NCBI GenBank assembly: GCA_001770725.1
Contig: MERU01000005.1
Coordinates: 1 to 64,000, forward strand
Direction of reading: 5' to 3'
Source: Burkholderiales bacterium RIFCSPHIGHO2_01_FULL_63_240
Lineage (GTDB): Bacteria; Pseudomonadota; Gammaproteobacteria; Burkholderiales; Burkholderiaceae_C
Length of the DNA stretch: 64,000 bases
In this document: positions 49,272 to 61,729 of the stretch, piece by piece
Layout: the number at the start of each line of letters is the position of its first letter
How positions within the stretch are numbered: the stretch's first letter is position 1
Notes under the pieces: generated by a model
Database searches by the model: none
Seen by the model: the letters and a program-made list of their open reading frames with translations, nothing else
Told to the model about the DNA's origin: nothing
Position numbers and translations under genes: made by a program

Positions 49272-50441
49272 ATGAACACGACCCCACCCCGCTCCCGCGC
49301 CCCAGGCGCCGTGCTCGCGGCCCTGTCCCTGGCCTGCGCGCTGCTGTCACTGGTCCTGCCGCTGATGATGGTGGACCCGGGCGACTTCACCTTGCAGCCG
49401 CAAGCCTGGTGGCAGGCCGAAGGCGCTGTCGCGTTGACGTGGCGGGCGGTCACGGCCGCGGCCTTGTTGCTGGCCTGCCTGCGCGCGCTGTGGCCCACGC
49501 CTGGCTGGGTCGGCACCTTGACGCTGACGGTGCTGACGGCCTGCGCCAGCCTGGGCCTGATCCACCTGGCCCCGACCGACGAAACCCAGGTGGCCGCCAG
49601 CGGGTATTGGCTGGCCACCATCGCCCTGGTCGCGCTGTGCGGCATCTCTGTGTGGCGCAGCGCGCACCTGCCCGACTCGCCACGTTCGCGGGCCTTCACC
49701 GCCGGCCTGTTCGGCCTGTGGCTGCTGATGCTGTGGGAGCAGTTGGTGACGGCCTTCGCCGTGCCCCGCGTGCTGCTGCCGCCGCCTTCGTCGGTGGTGG
49801 TGGCGCTGTGGGCGCACGCGGGCACCCTGGGTGCCGACCTCGTGCAGACGGTGGGCAAGGCGGTTCTGATCGGTTACGCGCTCGGCAGCGGCCTGGGCGT
49901 GCTCACCGGCATCGCCATCGACCGCCTGCCCTTCCTGCAACGCGGCCTGCTGCCCATCGCCTCGCTGAGCAGCACCGTGCCGCTGGTGGGCGTGGCGCCG
50001 ATCGCCGTCATGTGGTTCGGCTTCGACTGGCCCTCCAAGGCCGCCGTCATCGTGTTGATGACCTTCTTTCCCGCGCTCATCAGCACGCTGGCCGGGCTGC
50101 AGGCCGCGGGCAAGCTCGAACGCGAGCTGATGCATTCCTACGCCGCCAGCTACCGCCGCACGCTGCTGGATTTGCGCCTGCCCGTGGCCCTGCCCTTCAT
50201 CTTCAGCGCGCTCAAGGTCAACGCCTCGCTGGCGCTGATCGGCGCCATCGTGGCCGAGTTCTTCGGCTCGCCCACGGTGGGCCTGGGCTTTCGCATCTCG
50301 ACCGAGGCCTCGCGCATGAACATGCCCCTGGTGTGGGCCACGATCGTCGTCGCCAGCGCCACCGGCATGCTGGCCTACACCCTGCTGACGCGCCTGGAGC
50401 GGCGCGTGAACTTCTGGCATCCCTCGGTGCGGTCGGCCTGA
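49272..50441 (+). CDS. ABC transporter permease, long N-terminus
   Basis: 389 residues. An N-terminal extension with about four extra helices (to residue 130) precedes the conserved permease domain, whose EAA loop reads HSYAASYRRTLLDLRLPVALPF. Such long permeases occur in pyrimidine and thiamine-precursor type importers. Fifteen bases after the first permease gene. Confidence 0.87.
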   Translation: MNTTPPRSRAPGAVLAALSLACALLSLVLPLMMVDPGDFTLQPQAWWQAEGAVALTWRAVTAAALLLACLRALWPTPGWVGTLTLTVLTACASLGLIHLAPTDETQVAASGYWLATIALVALCGISVWRSAHLPDSPRSRAFTAGLFGLWLLMLWEQLVTAFAVPRVLLPPPSSVVVALWAHAGTLGADLVQTVGKAVLIGYALGSGLGVLTGIAIDRLPFLQRGLLPIASLSSTVPLVGVAPIAVMWFGFDWPSKAAVIVLMTFFPALISTLAGLQAAGKLERELMHSYAASYRRTLLDLRLPVALPFIFSALKVNASLALIGAIVAEFFGSPTVGLGFRISTEASRMNMPLVWATIVVASATGMLAYTLLTRLERRVNFWHPSVRSA

Positions 50442-50481
50442 CCGCTCGTCTTTTCACCACCCTTTGTCACAGGAGCTCTCG

Positions 50482-51486
50482 ATGAACCGCATGTCTACCT
50501 TGTTCCGGCTGGCCCTGCTGTCAGCCTGTGCCACCGTGGGCGCCTCCGCCCACGCCGCTGAAAAAGTCGTGCTGCAACTCAAGTGGGTGCCCCAGGCCCA
50601 GTTCGCCGGCTACTACGTCGCACAGGCCAAGGGCTACTACAAGGAAGCCGGCCTGGACGTGACCATCAAGCCCGGCGGCACCGACGTCTCGCCCGTGCAG
50701 GTGCTGGCCGGCAAGTCCGCCGATGTCATCGTCAACTGGATGCCCGATGCCCTGGCCGCCCGCGAGAACGGCGTGCCGCTGGTCAACATCGCCCAGGTCT
50801 TCGACAAGTCCGGCCTGATGCTGACGTGCAAGAAGTCGGCAGGCGTGAGCACCCCGAAAGACTTCAAGGGCAAGACCCTGGGCGTCTGGTACGGCGGCAA
50901 CGAATACCCCTTCCTGAGCTGGATGGGCAAGCTGGGCCTGGCCCCGGGCAAGGACATCACCGTGCTCAAGCAGGGCTTCAACGTCGACCCGCTGCTGCAG
51001 AACCAGGCCGCCTGCATCTCGACCATGATCTACAACGAGTACTGGCAGGTGGTGGACGCAGGCGTCAAGGAAAGCGAACTGACCACCTTCTTCTACCAGG
51101 ACCAGGGCGTGGCCACGCTGGAAGACGGCCTGTACGTGCTGGGCCCCAACCTGCGCGACAAGGCCTTCGTGGCCAAGATGGCCAAGTTCGTCAAGGCCAG
51201 CCTCAAGGGCTGGACCGACGCCGTCAAGAACCCCGAAGAGGCCGCCAAGATCGTGGTCGCCAACGACACCTCGGGCAGCGCCAGCCTGGCCGTGCAAAAG
51301 CGCCAGATGGAGAACGTGGCCAAGCTGATCTCCAACGCCGGCACCGCCAAGATGGGCGTGCTCGATGCGGCGGCCTACGAGCGCACGGTCAAGGTGCTGC
51401 TGGGTGGAGGCAGCGACCCGGTCATCAAGAAGGACCCGGGCAAGGCCGCGATGACCCACCTGGTCACGGACATGGCGGCAAAATGA
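50482..51486 (+). CDS. ABC transporter substrate-binding protein (NMT1/THI5-like)
   Basis: 334 residues: signal peptide to ASAHA, then the NMT1 fold (VVLQLKWVPQAQFAGYYVAQ, YKEAGLDVTIKPGG, GKTLGVWYGGNEYPF). NMT1 proteins bind pyrimidine-like ligands such as HMP or related compounds, which fits a role in uracil/thymine uptake. ATG 50482 has AGGAG at ideal spacing. Confidence 0.9.
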   Translation: MNRMSTLFRLALLSACATVGASAHAAEKVVLQLKWVPQAQFAGYYVAQAKGYYKEAGLDVTIKPGGTDVSPVQVLAGKSADVIVNWMPDALAARENGVPLVNIAQVFDKSGLMLTCKKSAGVSTPKDFKGKTLGVWYGGNEYPFLSWMGKLGLAPGKDITVLKQGFNVDPLLQNQAACISTMIYNEYWQVVDAGVKESELTTFFYQDQGVATLEDGLYVLGPNLRDKAFVAKMAKFVKASLKGWTDAVKNPEEAAKIVVANDTSGSASLAVQKRQMENVAKLISNAGTAKMGVLDAAAYERTVKVLLGGGSDPVIKKDPGKAAMTHLVTDMAAK

Positions 51487-51490
51487 CGGC

Positions 51491-52132
51491 ATGAGCACCC
51501 ACGCAGCACCCGGCAAGCGACAGGTCAGGCGGCTCAGCGAGTCCGCCATCTTGCGCGCGGCCGAACGCGTGTTCGCGCGGGCCGGCTTCGGCGGGGCCAC
51601 CATGGCCGACATCGCCGACGAAGCCGGCCTGCCCAAGGCCAACCTGCACTACTACTTCGGCAGCAAGCGCGAGCTCTACCGCGCCGTGCTCGACGTGACC
51701 ATGCACGACTGGCTGGCCCCGCTCGAGGCCATCACGCCCGAAGCCGACCCGGCCGAGGCGCTGTCACGCTACATCCGCCTGAAGATGGCCTTGTCGGCCG
51801 AACGGCCGGATGCTTCGCGCGTGTTCGCCAACGAGCTCATCCACGGTGCCACGGTGGTGATGGACCTGCTGCGCACCGACCTGCGCGAGCAGGTGCGCGC
51901 CAAGGCGGCCGTCGTCGAGGCCTGGGTGGCGCAGGGGCGCATGGCCCCTGTCGACGGCACCCACCTGTTCTTCACCATCTGGGCCGCGACGCAAACCTAC
52001 GCCGACTTCGACGTGCAGATCCGCGCCGTGCTGGGCCGCGAAACGCTGCGCCCGGTCGACCACAAGCGGGCCACCGAGCACGTGGTGCAGCTGATCTTGC
52101 GCGGGTGCGGCTTGCAGGTGCCGGTGGCCTGA
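51491..52132 (+). CDS. TetR family regulator, RutR-like
   Basis: 213 residues. N-terminal HTH (SAILRAAERVFARAGFGGATM, then ADIADEAGLPKANLHYYFGS) is close to that of RutR, the pyrimidine-catabolism repressor that senses uracil/thymine. The C-terminal part follows the YcdC/RutR type. It begins four bases after the binding-protein gene, within the ABC operon. RutR-type palindromes at 47448 and 57667 are its probable targets. Confidence 0.87.
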   Translation: MSTHAAPGKRQVRRLSESAILRAAERVFARAGFGGATMADIADEAGLPKANLHYYFGSKRELYRAVLDVTMHDWLAPLEAITPEADPAEALSRYIRLKMALSAERPDASRVFANELIHGATVVMDLLRTDLREQVRAKAAVVEAWVAQGRMAPVDGTHLFFTIWAATQTYADFDVQIRAVLGRETLRPVDHKRATEHVVQLILRGCGLQVPVA

Positions 52133-52155
52133 AGGGCTCAGGCTTTGATCAGGCC
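52126..52155. terminator. possible bidirectional terminator between TetR and amidohydrolase genes
   Basis: GGCCTGA (52126-52132) and TCAGGCC (52149-52155) form a 7-bp stem with a 16-base loop in the 40-base gap between convergent genes. No long T run; weak. Confidence 0.35.
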
Positions 52156-52171
52156 TCGGGCACGCCCCGGG

Positions 52172-53440
52172 TCAGGCCGACACCACCTTGGCGCGATCGA
52201 GCATCGCGTGCAGCAGCACGTTGCAGCCGGCTTCGAGGTGCTCGGCCTTCGCGTCTTCGATCTCGTTGTGGCTGATGCCGTCCTTGCAGGGCACGAAGAT
52301 CATGCCCGCCGGCGCCAGGCGGGCCACGTAGACGGCATCGTGTCCCGCGCCCGACACGCAAGGCATGTTCGAGTAACCCAGCGCCTGCGTGGCCTGGCGC
52401 ACGGCTTCGACGCAGCCGGCTTCAAAAGGCACGGCGGGGTAGTGCGACACCTCCTCGATCTCCACCTTCAGGCCGGTCTCGTCCGCCACGCGCTGCGCGA
52501 AGGCGCGGATCTCGGCGTCCATCTCATCGAGCAGCTCGTTGCTGACGTTGCGCAGGTCCATCGAGAACTTCACCCGCCCCGGGATCACGTTGCGGCTGTT
52601 GGGGTGCACCTGCACCATGCCCACCGTGCCGCGCCCGTGCGGCTGGTGGCGCATGGCCACGGCCACCACCTCCTGCATGATCTTCGTGGCCACCTGCAGC
52701 GCGTCCTTGCGCAGGCCCATGGGCGTGGGCCCCGCGTGCGCTTCCATGCCTGTGACGGTGCAGTCGTACCAGCGGATGCCCAGCACCGCCTCGACCACGC
52801 CGATGGTGATGCCGTGGTCCTCCAGCACCGGGCCTTGTTCGATGTGGGCCTCGAAGTAGGCGCCCACCGGGTGCTCGCCCGGCACCTCGCCGCCGATGTA
52901 GCCGATGCGTTGCAGCTCGTCCTTGACGGTTTTGCCATCGACGTCCTTGGCGGCATAGGCCGTCTCCAGCGAGAAGGCCTTGGCGAACACACCCGAGCCC
53001 ATCATCACCGGCACGAAGCGCGAGCCCTCTTCGTTGGTCCAGAAGGCCACCTCGATGGGCGCTTCGGTCTCCAAGCCGAGGTCATTGAGCGTGCGCACCA
53101 CCTCCAGGCCGGCCAGCACGCCGTAGTTGCCATCGAACTTGCCGCCGGTGGGCTGGGTGTCGATGTGGCTGCCCGTCATGATGGGCGGCAGCGCGTTGTC
53201 GCGCCCTGGGCGGCGCATGAACACATTGCCGATCTGGTCGACGGTGATCGACATGCCGGCCTCGCGCGCCCAGCCGATCACCAGGTCACGGCCTTGTCGG
53301 TCCAGGTCGGTCAGCGCCAGGCGGCAAACACCGCCCTTGGGCGTGGCGCCGATGCGCGCCAGATCCATCAGCGATTGCCACAGGCGTTCGCCGTTGATGC
53401 GCCAGGTGGCGGCGGGGGCTTGCAGCGTGGTCGCGGTCAT
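52172..53440 (-). CDS. Zn-dependent N-carbamoyl amidohydrolase (beta-ureidopropionase type)
   Basis: 422 residues of the M20/hydantoinase-carbamoylase family: metal ligands in GSHIDTQPTGGKFDGNYGVL, EEGSRF and the C-terminal ISHNEIED, plus the dimerisation-domain segment AHAGPTPMGLRKDA. It hydrolyses N-carbamoyl-beta-alanine to beta-alanine, CO2 and NH3. Last gene of the preT-preA-hydA operon, 54 bases after hydA. Allantoate amidohydrolase is an alternative reading, but the context favours pyrimidines. Confidence 0.9.
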   Translation of the reverse strand: MTATTLQAPAATWRINGERLWQSLMDLARIGATPKGGVCRLALTDLDRQGRDLVIGWAREAGMSITVDQIGNVFMRRPGRDNALPPIMTGSHIDTQPTGGKFDGNYGVLAGLEVVRTLNDLGLETEAPIEVAFWTNEEGSRFVPVMMGSGVFAKAFSLETAYAAKDVDGKTVKDELQRIGYIGGEVPGEHPVGAYFEAHIEQGPVLEDHGITIGVVEAVLGIRWYDCTVTGMEAHAGPTPMGLRKDALQVATKIMQEVVAVAMRHQPHGRGTVGMVQVHPNSRNVIPGRVKFSMDLRNVSNELLDEMDAEIRAFAQRVADETGLKVEIEEVSHYPAVPFEAGCVEAVRQATQALGYSNMPCVSGAGHDAVYVARLAPAGMIFVPCKDGISHNEIEDAKAEHLEAGCNVLLHAMLDRAKVVSA

Positions 53441-53494
53441 GTCATTCCTTTCGGGGCACAGGCGGCACGGGGCATGCGGGCGTCATCGGGCACC

Positions 53495-56304
<2,810 letters not shown>

Positions 56305-56307
56305 GGT

Positions 56308-57642
56308 TCAGGACTCCGATTGAAGGAAGGCGTGGATGCTCAGGGCGGCCTGCTTGCCGTCTTCGACCGCTTCGACCGTCAGGTCGCGGCCTCCCGCGCG
56401 GCAATCGCCACCGGCCCACACCCCGGGCAGCGAGGTGCGGCACTGCTCGTCCACCTTCAGGCGGCCTTCGCTCATCGCCAGGCCCACGTCGGCCCACGGG
56501 CTGCTCACGAAGGTCTGGCCGATGGCCTTGAGCACCATGTCGGCTTCGAAGGCTTCGGCGCGATCGGGCTCGTCGGTGCCCACGAAGCGCACCCCGGTGA
56601 CATGGCCAGCCTCACCCAGCAGCGCCTGTGGCGACAGGCCATGGCGAATGGTCACACCTTGTGTCTTGGCCCACTGTTGCTCGACCTCCGAAGCCGACAT
56701 CGCCTCCGGTCCGCGGCGGTAGACCATCGTCACCACCTCGGCGCCCAGCAAGCGCGCCTGCACCGCGGCGTCGACTGCGGTCATCCCGCCGCCGATGACC
56801 ACCACGCGGCGGCCAACCGGCACTTCGGCCGGGCTGGCGGCCTGACGAAGGCCCGCGATGAAATCGACCGCGTCCATCACCCCCGCCAGCTCGCCCTCGC
56901 CTGGCAGGCCCAGGCTTCGCGTGGCGGCCAGGCCCAAGCCCAGGAAGACCGCCGCATGCTCCTGCTGCAGCGTGGCCAACTGCCCAGGCTCCTGCAATCG
57001 GTAGCCTGTCTCGACGGTGATGCCGCCGATGGAGAGCACCCAGTCGACCTCGCGCTGCGCGAAGTCACCCGCCGTCTTGTAGGTGGCCAGCCCGTATTCG
57101 TTGAGGCCACCGGGCTTGCTGTTCGCGTCGTACACGGTCACCTCGTGGCCCAGTCGTGCCAAGGTGTGAGCACAGGCCAGTCCCGCCGGACCAGCGCCCA
57201 CCACGGCCACGTGCTGGCCGGTCGGTGCGGCCCGCGTGAACACCGGGCGCTCGCCCTCGGCCATCACCGCGTCCACGGCGTGCCGCTGCAGGCGACCGAT
57301 CTCGATGGCCTTGCCCTGCTGGGTCTGGCGCACGCACACCGCCTCGCACAGCTCTTCGGTCGGGCACACCCGCGCGCACATGCCGCCCAACGGGTTGGCC
57401 TCGAGGATGGCCTGCGCCGCACCGCGCAGGTTGCCGTCCGAGATGCGCCGAATGAAGCTGGGCACGTCGATGCCCGTGGGGCAGGCCTGCTGACACGGCG
57501 CGTCGTAGCAGTAGAGGCAACGCTCGGCTTCGATCACCGCCTGCGCCGACGTCAAAGGGGGCACGGCATCGCCGAACCGCTCGGCATACGCGTCCGCCGG
57601 CAGCCGGGCTGCTCGGACGTCGGGGCTCGCACTCTGGCTCAC
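56308..57642 (-). CDS. preT: NAD(P)-dependent dihydropyrimidine dehydrogenase subunit PreT
   Basis: 444 residues: N-terminal [4Fe-4S] segment (CLYCYDAPCQQACPTGIDV, MCARVCPTEELCEAVCVR), then FAD and NAD loops [20 protein letters not shown] and VVVIGGGMTAVDAA. Passes electrons from NAD(P)H to PreA. It begins with GTG 57642, chosen because AAAGGAGG lies eight bases upstream; no ATG in frame fits. First gene of the preT-preA-hydA-amidohydrolase operon, under a RutR-type operator. Confidence 0.94.
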   Translation of the reverse strand: MSQSASPDVRAARLPADAYAERFGDAVPPLTSAQAVIEAERCLYCYDAPCQQACPTGIDVPSFIRRISDGNLRGAAQAILEANPLGGMCARVCPTEELCEAVCVRQTQQGKAIEIGRLQRHAVDAVMAEGERPVFTRAAPTGQHVAVVGAGPAGLACAHTLARLGHEVTVYDANSKPGGLNEYGLATYKTAGDFAQREVDWVLSIGGITVETGYRLQEPGQLATLQQEHAAVFLGLGLAATRSLGLPGEGELAGVMDAVDFIAGLRQAASPAEVPVGRRVVVIGGGMTAVDAAVQARLLGAEVVTMVYRRGPEAMSASEVEQQWAKTQGVTIRHGLSPQALLGEAGHVTGVRFVGTDEPDRAEAFEADMVLKAIGQTFVSSPWADVGLAMSEGRLKVDEQCRTSLPGVWAGGDCRAGGRDLTVEAVEDGKQAALSIHAFLQSES

Positions 57643-57666
57643 GGGTCATCCTCCTTTGGATGCAAC

Positions 57667-57682
57667 TTGACCAAATGGTCAG
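57667..57682. promoter_or_regulatory. RutR-type operator ahead of preT
   Basis: TTGACCAAATGGTCAG matches the E. coli RutR consensus TTGACCAnnTGGTCAA at all but the last position. It lies 25 bases upstream of the preT start. Confidence 0.8.
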
Positions 57683-57773
57683 GTTTTCAGGAGGTGCCAC
57701 ATGCTTAAACCGTGCCAAGGCCCGCGCCACCCTGGCGCACAGGCGCGGGGCGCTCAAACGGTGCCAAACGGCC

Positions 57774-57803
57774 AAGAAAAAGCCGGGCACGATGGCCCGG
57801 CTT
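57774..57803 (-). terminator. Rho-independent terminator after the peroxiredoxin gene
   Basis: AAGCCGGGC (57780-57788) pairs with GCCCGGCTT (57795-57803); on the minus strand a T-rich tail follows. Confidence 0.87.
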
Positions 57804-57825
57804 GCACCGCAACAAGGCGAAAAAA

Positions 57826-58332
57826 TCAGCCACGCACCTGCTTGAGCAAGGTCTCGGCGTCGCTGACGGCAAAACCGCCGCCCTTTTCGTCGTTGAACTG
57901 GGTCACGACACCGTCCTTGACCAGCATCGAATAACGCCCCGAACGCAGGCCCAGGCCCTTGTCGCTCAGGTCCAGCGTCAGGCCCGTGGCCTTGGCGAAG
58001 GCGGCGCTGCCGTCGGCCATCATGCGCACCTTGCCGGCGGCCTTGAGCTCGCGGCCCCAGGCGCCCATCACGAAGGCATCGTTGACCGACACGCACCAGA
58101 TCTCGTCGACGCCTGCCGCCTTGAACTGCTCGAACAGGTCGATGTAGCCAGGTGCATGCTTGGCCGAGCACGTGGGCGTGAACGCGCCGGGCAGCCCGAA
58201 GATGGCCACGGTCTTGCCGGCCGTGCTCTTTTCGATGTCGAAAGCATTGGGGCCCAGGCTGCAGCCATCGCCCTCGACTTCGATGTACTCGAACAACGTG
58301 CCGCCAGGCAGCTTGTCACCGACCTTGATCAT
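57826..58332 (-). CDS. peroxiredoxin (Prx5/AhpC-TSA family)
   Basis: 168 residues, thioredoxin fold, with the peroxidatic cysteine in PGAFTPTCSAKHAPGY, characteristic of the Prx5 (type II) group. Another cysteine (DEIWCVSVN) and one near the N-terminus (GDGCSLG) are possible resolving residues. Reduces H2O2 and organic hydroperoxides in the cytosol. Flanked by terminators, so monocistronic. Confidence 0.92.
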   Translation of the reverse strand: MIKVGDKLPGGTLFEYIEVEGDGCSLGPNAFDIEKSTAGKTVAIFGLPGAFTPTCSAKHAPGYIDLFEQFKAAGVDEIWCVSVNDAFVMGAWGRELKAAGKVRMMADGSAAFAKATGLTLDLSDKGLGLRSGRYSMLVKDGVVTQFNDEKGGGFAVSDAETLLKQVRG

Positions 58333-58392
58333 GTGGAACTCCTCTTGATTGAAACGCTGGGAACTTCGTCATGGGCAAAATGCAGCGCCCAT

Positions 58393-58427
58393 GAAAAAAC
58401 CGGCGCCAGTATGACTGGACGCCGGTT
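58393..58427 (-). terminator. Rho-independent terminator of the S10 operon
   Basis: On the minus strand AACCGGCGTCCAGT pairs with ACTGGCGCCGGTT around a 3-base loop (58398-58427), followed by six T's. It ends the ribosomal operon after rpsQ. Confidence 0.88.
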
Positions 58428-58472
58428 GTGTGCGGGTGAGCGGCGGGTTTGACCCCGCCTTCACCGCGGCGA

Positions 58473-58742
58473 TCAGACGCCTTGTGCCTTCTCGACCAAG
58501 CGGGTCACGACCCAGTTCTTGGTCTTCGACAGAGGGCGGCTTTCGCTGATCTCGACCACGTCGCCGACCTTGAACTCGTTGTTCTCGTCGTGAGCGTGGT
58601 ACTTGTTCGACTTGGCCACGATCTTGCCGTAGAGCTCGTGCTTGACACGGCGCTCGACCAGCACGGTCACGGTCTTGGCGCGGGCGTCAGAGACGACCTT
58701 GCCGACCAGGCTGCGAACCACTTTGGTTTGAGCTTGCGTCAT
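58473..58742 (-). CDS. rpsQ: 30S ribosomal protein S17
   Basis: 89 residues; binds 16S rRNA early in 30S assembly. Typical [20 protein letters not shown] start and [20 protein letters not shown]. Its ATG overlaps the rpmC stop by 4 bases. Last gene of the operon here. Confidence 0.97.
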   Translation of the reverse strand: MTQAQTKVVRSLVGKVVSDARAKTVTVLVERRVKHELYGKIVAKSNKYHAHDENNEFKVGDVVEISESRPLSKTKNWVVTRLVEKAQGV

Positions 58743-58942
58743 TTGACGGCTCCTTGCTTCTTCTCGGCCAGAATCGTCTTCGCACGAGCGATCTCGCGAC
58801 GGGTCTTCTTCAGGCTCGAGTGGTCGTTGAGCTGCTGGGTGGCACGCTGCATGCGCAGGTTGAAGTGCGACTTCAGCAGGTCCTTGATTTCGGTTTCCAA
58901 TGCGGCCACATCCTTGGCGCGCAGTTCAGAGGCTTTCGCCAT
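58739..58942 (-). CDS. rpmC: 50S ribosomal protein L29
   Basis: 67 residues near the nascent-chain exit tunnel. [20 protein letters not shown] and the helix [20 protein letters not shown] are typical. ATG 58942 is the family start, after AAGGAG; the in-frame extension upstream is discarded. Confidence 0.96.
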   Translation of the reverse strand: MAKASELRAKDVAALETEIKDLLKSHFNLRMQRATQQLNDHSSLKKTRREIARAKTILAEKKQGAVK

Positions 58943-58963
58943 GTCTTTCTCCTTGCGCGTCAA

Positions 58964-59380
58964 TCAGATGCCGAACTGGCGGCCAACGAAGGTCGTGCTC
59001 AGCGGCAGCTTTGCAGCAGCCAGCGTGAACGCTTCGCGAGCGAGCTCTTCGGGCACACCCTGGATCTCGTACAGCACCTTGCCGGGCTGGATCTCGGCGA
59101 CGTAATACTCCACGCCACCCTTGCCGTTACCCATGCGGACCTCGGCAGGCTTCTTGGAGATCGGCTTGTCGGGGAAGATGCGGATGAAGATGCGACCGCC
59201 GCGCTTGACGTGACGCGAAATGGCACGACGAGCAGCTTCGATCTGGCGAGCCGTGAGGCGACCGCGTTCGGTCGCCTTCAGGCCGAAATCGCCGAAGGAC
59301 ACGTCGGCGCCACGGGTGGCGACACCCGTGTTGCGGCCTTTGTGCTCCTTGCGGAACTTGCGACGATTAGGTTGCAACAT
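58964..59380 (-). CDS. rplP: 50S ribosomal protein L16
   Basis: 138 residues, organises the A-site region of 23S r[22 protein letters not shown] and [20 protein letters not shown] are standard. The loop arginine and methionine region for hydroxylation or antibiotic contact is intact. Confidence 0.97.
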   Translation of the reverse strand: MLQPNRRKFRKEHKGRNTGVATRGADVSFGDFGLKATERGRLTARQIEAARRAISRHVKRGGRIFIRIFPDKPISKKPAEVRMGNGKGGVEYYVAEIQPGKVLYEIQGVPEELAREAFTLAAAKLPLSTTFVGRQFGI

Positions 59381-59382
59381 GT

Positions 59383-60258
59383 TTATTCTCCTTTCGCTTC
59401 GGCAGCCGGAGCAGCCTTGCGAACGCGCTTGGCGTCAGCGGGACCTGCGGCAACGGCAGGCTTGTCGCTGCCATCGGCCGGGGCGCCGTCAGCACGCGGG
59501 GCACCGCGGCCAGGGCCGCCACGACCAGCGCCCGGACCGCGACGGTCGTTCGGACGGTCGCCACGGGGACCACGGCGGTTGCGGCGGTCATCCAGGCTGT
59601 CGTCGCCCTTGAGCACCGGGGCTTCGCCATTGGCCAGGCGATCACCACGGTAGACCCAGACCTTCACACCGATCACACCGTAGGTGGTGTGGGCTTCGGA
59701 GAAGCCGTAATCGATGTCGGCACGCAGGGTGTGCAGGGGCACACGGCCTTCGCGGTACCACTCGGTGCGAGCGATTTCGATGCCGTTCAGACGGCCGGCG
59801 GACATGATCTTGATGCCCTGAGCGCCCAGGCGCATGGCGTTCTGCATCGCGCGCTTCATGGCGCGGCGGAACATGATGCGCTTTTCCAGCTGCTGCGTGA
59901 TCGAGTCGGCGATCAGTTGAGCATCGACTTCAGGCTTGCGCACTTCTTCGATGTTCACCGAGACCGGCACGTTCAGGCGCTTGGCCAGCTCGAGCTTCAG
60001 GTTTTCGATGTCTTCGCCCTTCTTGCCGATCACCACGCCCGGACGAGCCGAGAAGATGGTGATGCGTGCGCTCTTGGCGGGACGCTCGATCAAGATGCGC
60101 GACACGGCCGCGTTCTTGAGCTTCTTTTTCAGGAATTCGCGGACTTCCAGGTCTTCAGCCAGCATCGAGGCAAAGTTGCGATTGGTGGCGTACCAACGCG
60201 ATGCCCAGTTGCGGGTGACGGCCAGGCGGAAGCCGGTTGGGTGGATTTTCTGTCCCAT
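59383..60258 (-). CDS. rpsC: 30S ribosomal protein S3
   Basis: 291 residues. The S3 core has the KH domain ([19 protein letters not shown]) and the C-terminal domain. It ends in a tail of about 70 residues (from about 222) rich in R, G, D, P and A, longer than in E. coli (233 residues) but of a kind seen in this order. Part of the mRNA entry channel. Confidence 0.97.
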   Translation of the reverse strand: MGQKIHPTGFRLAVTRNWASRWYATNRNFASMLAEDLEVREFLKKKLKNAAVSRILIERPAKSARITIFSARPGVVIGKKGEDIENLKLELAKRLNVPVSVNIEEVRKPEVDAQLIADSITQQLEKRIMFRRAMKRAMQNAMRLGAQGIKIMSAGRLNGIEIARTEWYREGRVPLHTLRADIDYGFSEAHTTYGVIGVKVWVYRGDRLANGEAPVLKGDDSLDDRRNRRGPRGDRPNDRRGPGAGRGGPGRGAPRADGAPADGSDKPAVAAGPADAKRVRKAAPAAEAKGE

Positions 60259-60271
60259 GATCAGCCTCTGC

Positions 60272-60601
60272 TTAGTTGCCCACGGTCACATAGATGTGGC
60301 AGGTCGGCTTGCTGATGCGGTTGCCACGGCCCTTGGCGCGGGCAGTGAAACGCTTCAGCGTGGGACCTTGTTCCACATAAATGGTCTTGACCTTCAGTTC
60401 GTCGATGTCAGCGCCGTCGTTGTGTTCGGCGTTGGCGATCGCAGATTCCAGTGCCTTCTTGACGATGCCGGCAGCCTTCTTCTGGGTGAACTCGAGGATG
60501 TTGAGGGCCTGATCGACCTTCTTGCCACGGATGAGATCGGCCACCAGTCGACCCTTGTCGACCGACAGGCGAACGCCGCGAACGATTGCTTTCGTTTCCA
60601 T
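60272..60601 (-). CDS. rplV: 50S ribosomal protein L22
   Basis: 109 residues; its beta-hairpin lines the exit tunnel. [20 protein letters not shown] and the hairpin [20 protein letters not shown] are typical. The macrolide-contact tip looks wild type. Confidence 0.97.
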   Translation of the reverse strand: METKAIVRGVRLSVDKGRLVADLIRGKKVDQALNILEFTQKKAAGIVKKALESAIANAEHNDGADIDELKVKTIYVEQGPTLKRFTARAKGRGNRISKPTCHIYVTVGN

Positions 60602-60613
60602 CGCAGCTGCTCC

Positions 60614-60889
60614 TTATTTCTTGGCTTTCTTGTCGCCTGGGTGACCCTTGAACGTGCGGGTCAGGGCGAACTCGCCGAGCTTGTGGCCAACCATCTGGTC
60701 CTGGATGTACACGGGCACGTGCTGCTTGCCGTTGTGCACAGCAATGGTCAGGCCGATGAACTCAGGCAGGATGGTCGAACGACGCGACCAGGTCTTGACG
60801 GGCTTCTTGTCCTTGGTGGACACAGCCTTTTCAACCTTGGCCAGCAGGTGGTGATCCACGAAGGGACCTTTTTTCAGAGAACGAGCCAT
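60614..60889 (-). CDS. rpsS: 30S ribosomal protein S19
   Basis: 91 residues: [20 protein letters not shown] and the signature [20 protein letters not shown]. Binds 16S rRNA in the 30S head. Twelve bases before rplV. Confidence 0.98.
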   Translation of the reverse strand: MARSLKKGPFVDHHLLAKVEKAVSTKDKKPVKTWSRRSTILPEFIGLTIAVHNGKQHVPVYIQDQMVGHKLGEFALTRTFKGHPGDKKAKK

Positions 60890-60902
60890 TTCAGCCTACC
60901 CC

Positions 60903-61727
60903 TTACTTTTTGCGACGCGAGACGATGAACGTCTGCGTGCGCTTGTTGTTGCGGGTGCGGTAGCCCTTCGTCATGGTGTTCCATGGCGAGACGGGAACCT
61001 GACCTTCGCCGGTGCGGCCTTCGCCACCACCGTGCGGGTGGTCAACCGGGTTCATGGCGACGCCGCGAACGGTCGGGCGGATGCCCTTCCAACGGATGGC
61101 GCCGGCCTTGCCGTATTGACGCAGGCTGTGTTCTTCGTTGCTCACTTCACCCAGGGTGGCGCGGCATTCGATGTGGATGCGACGGACTTCACCGGAGCGC
61201 AGGCGGACCTGAGCGTAGGTGCCTTCGCGGGCCATCAGGACAGCGGAGGTGCCAGCCGAACGAGCGATCTGACCGCCCTTGCCGGGCAGCAGCTCGATGT
61301 TGTGGATGGTCGAGCCCACAGGGATGTTGCGGATCGGCAGGGTGTTGCCAGCCTTGATCGGCGCTTCCGAGCCGCTCAGGATGGTGGAGCCCACTTCCAG
61401 GCCACGGGGGGCGATGATGTAGCGACGCTCGCCGTCGGCATAGCACACCAGGGCGATGTGAGCCGTGCGGTTCGGGTCGTACTCGATGCGCTCCACCTTC
61501 GCGGGGATGCCATCCTTGTTGCGCACGAAGTCGACCACGCGGTAGTGGTGCTTGTGACCACCGCCCTTGTGGCGAATCGTGATGTGACCGTTGTTGTTGC
61601 GGCCAGCGTTTTGCTTTTGCGGCTCAAGCAGCGAAGCCTCGGGCTTGCCCTTGTGCAGGTGCTTGTGCACCACCTTCACCACGCCACGGCGGCCGGGCGA
61701 GGTCGGTTTGACTTTGACGACAGCCAT
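60903..61727 (-). CDS. rplB: 50S ribosomal protein L2
   Basis: 274 residues; needed for subunit joining and peptidyl transfer. Contains [20 protein letters not shown], the [15 protein letters not shown] barrel and the peptidyl-transferase segment [19 protein letters not shown] with its conserved histidine. Confidence 0.98.
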   Translation of the reverse strand: MAVVKVKPTSPGRRGVVKVVHKHLHKGKPEASLLEPQKQNAGRNNNGHITIRHKGGGHKHHYRVVDFVRNKDGIPAKVERIEYDPNRTAHIALVCYADGERRYIIAPRGLEVGSTILSGSEAPIKAGNTLPIRNIPVGSTIHNIELLPGKGGQIARSAGTSAVLMAREGTYAQVRLRSGEVRRIHIECRATLGEVSNEEHSLRQYGKAGAIRWKGIRPTVRGVAMNPVDHPHGGGEGRTGEGQVPVSPWNTMTKGYRTRNNKRTQTFIVSRRKK

Positions 61728-61729
61728 GA

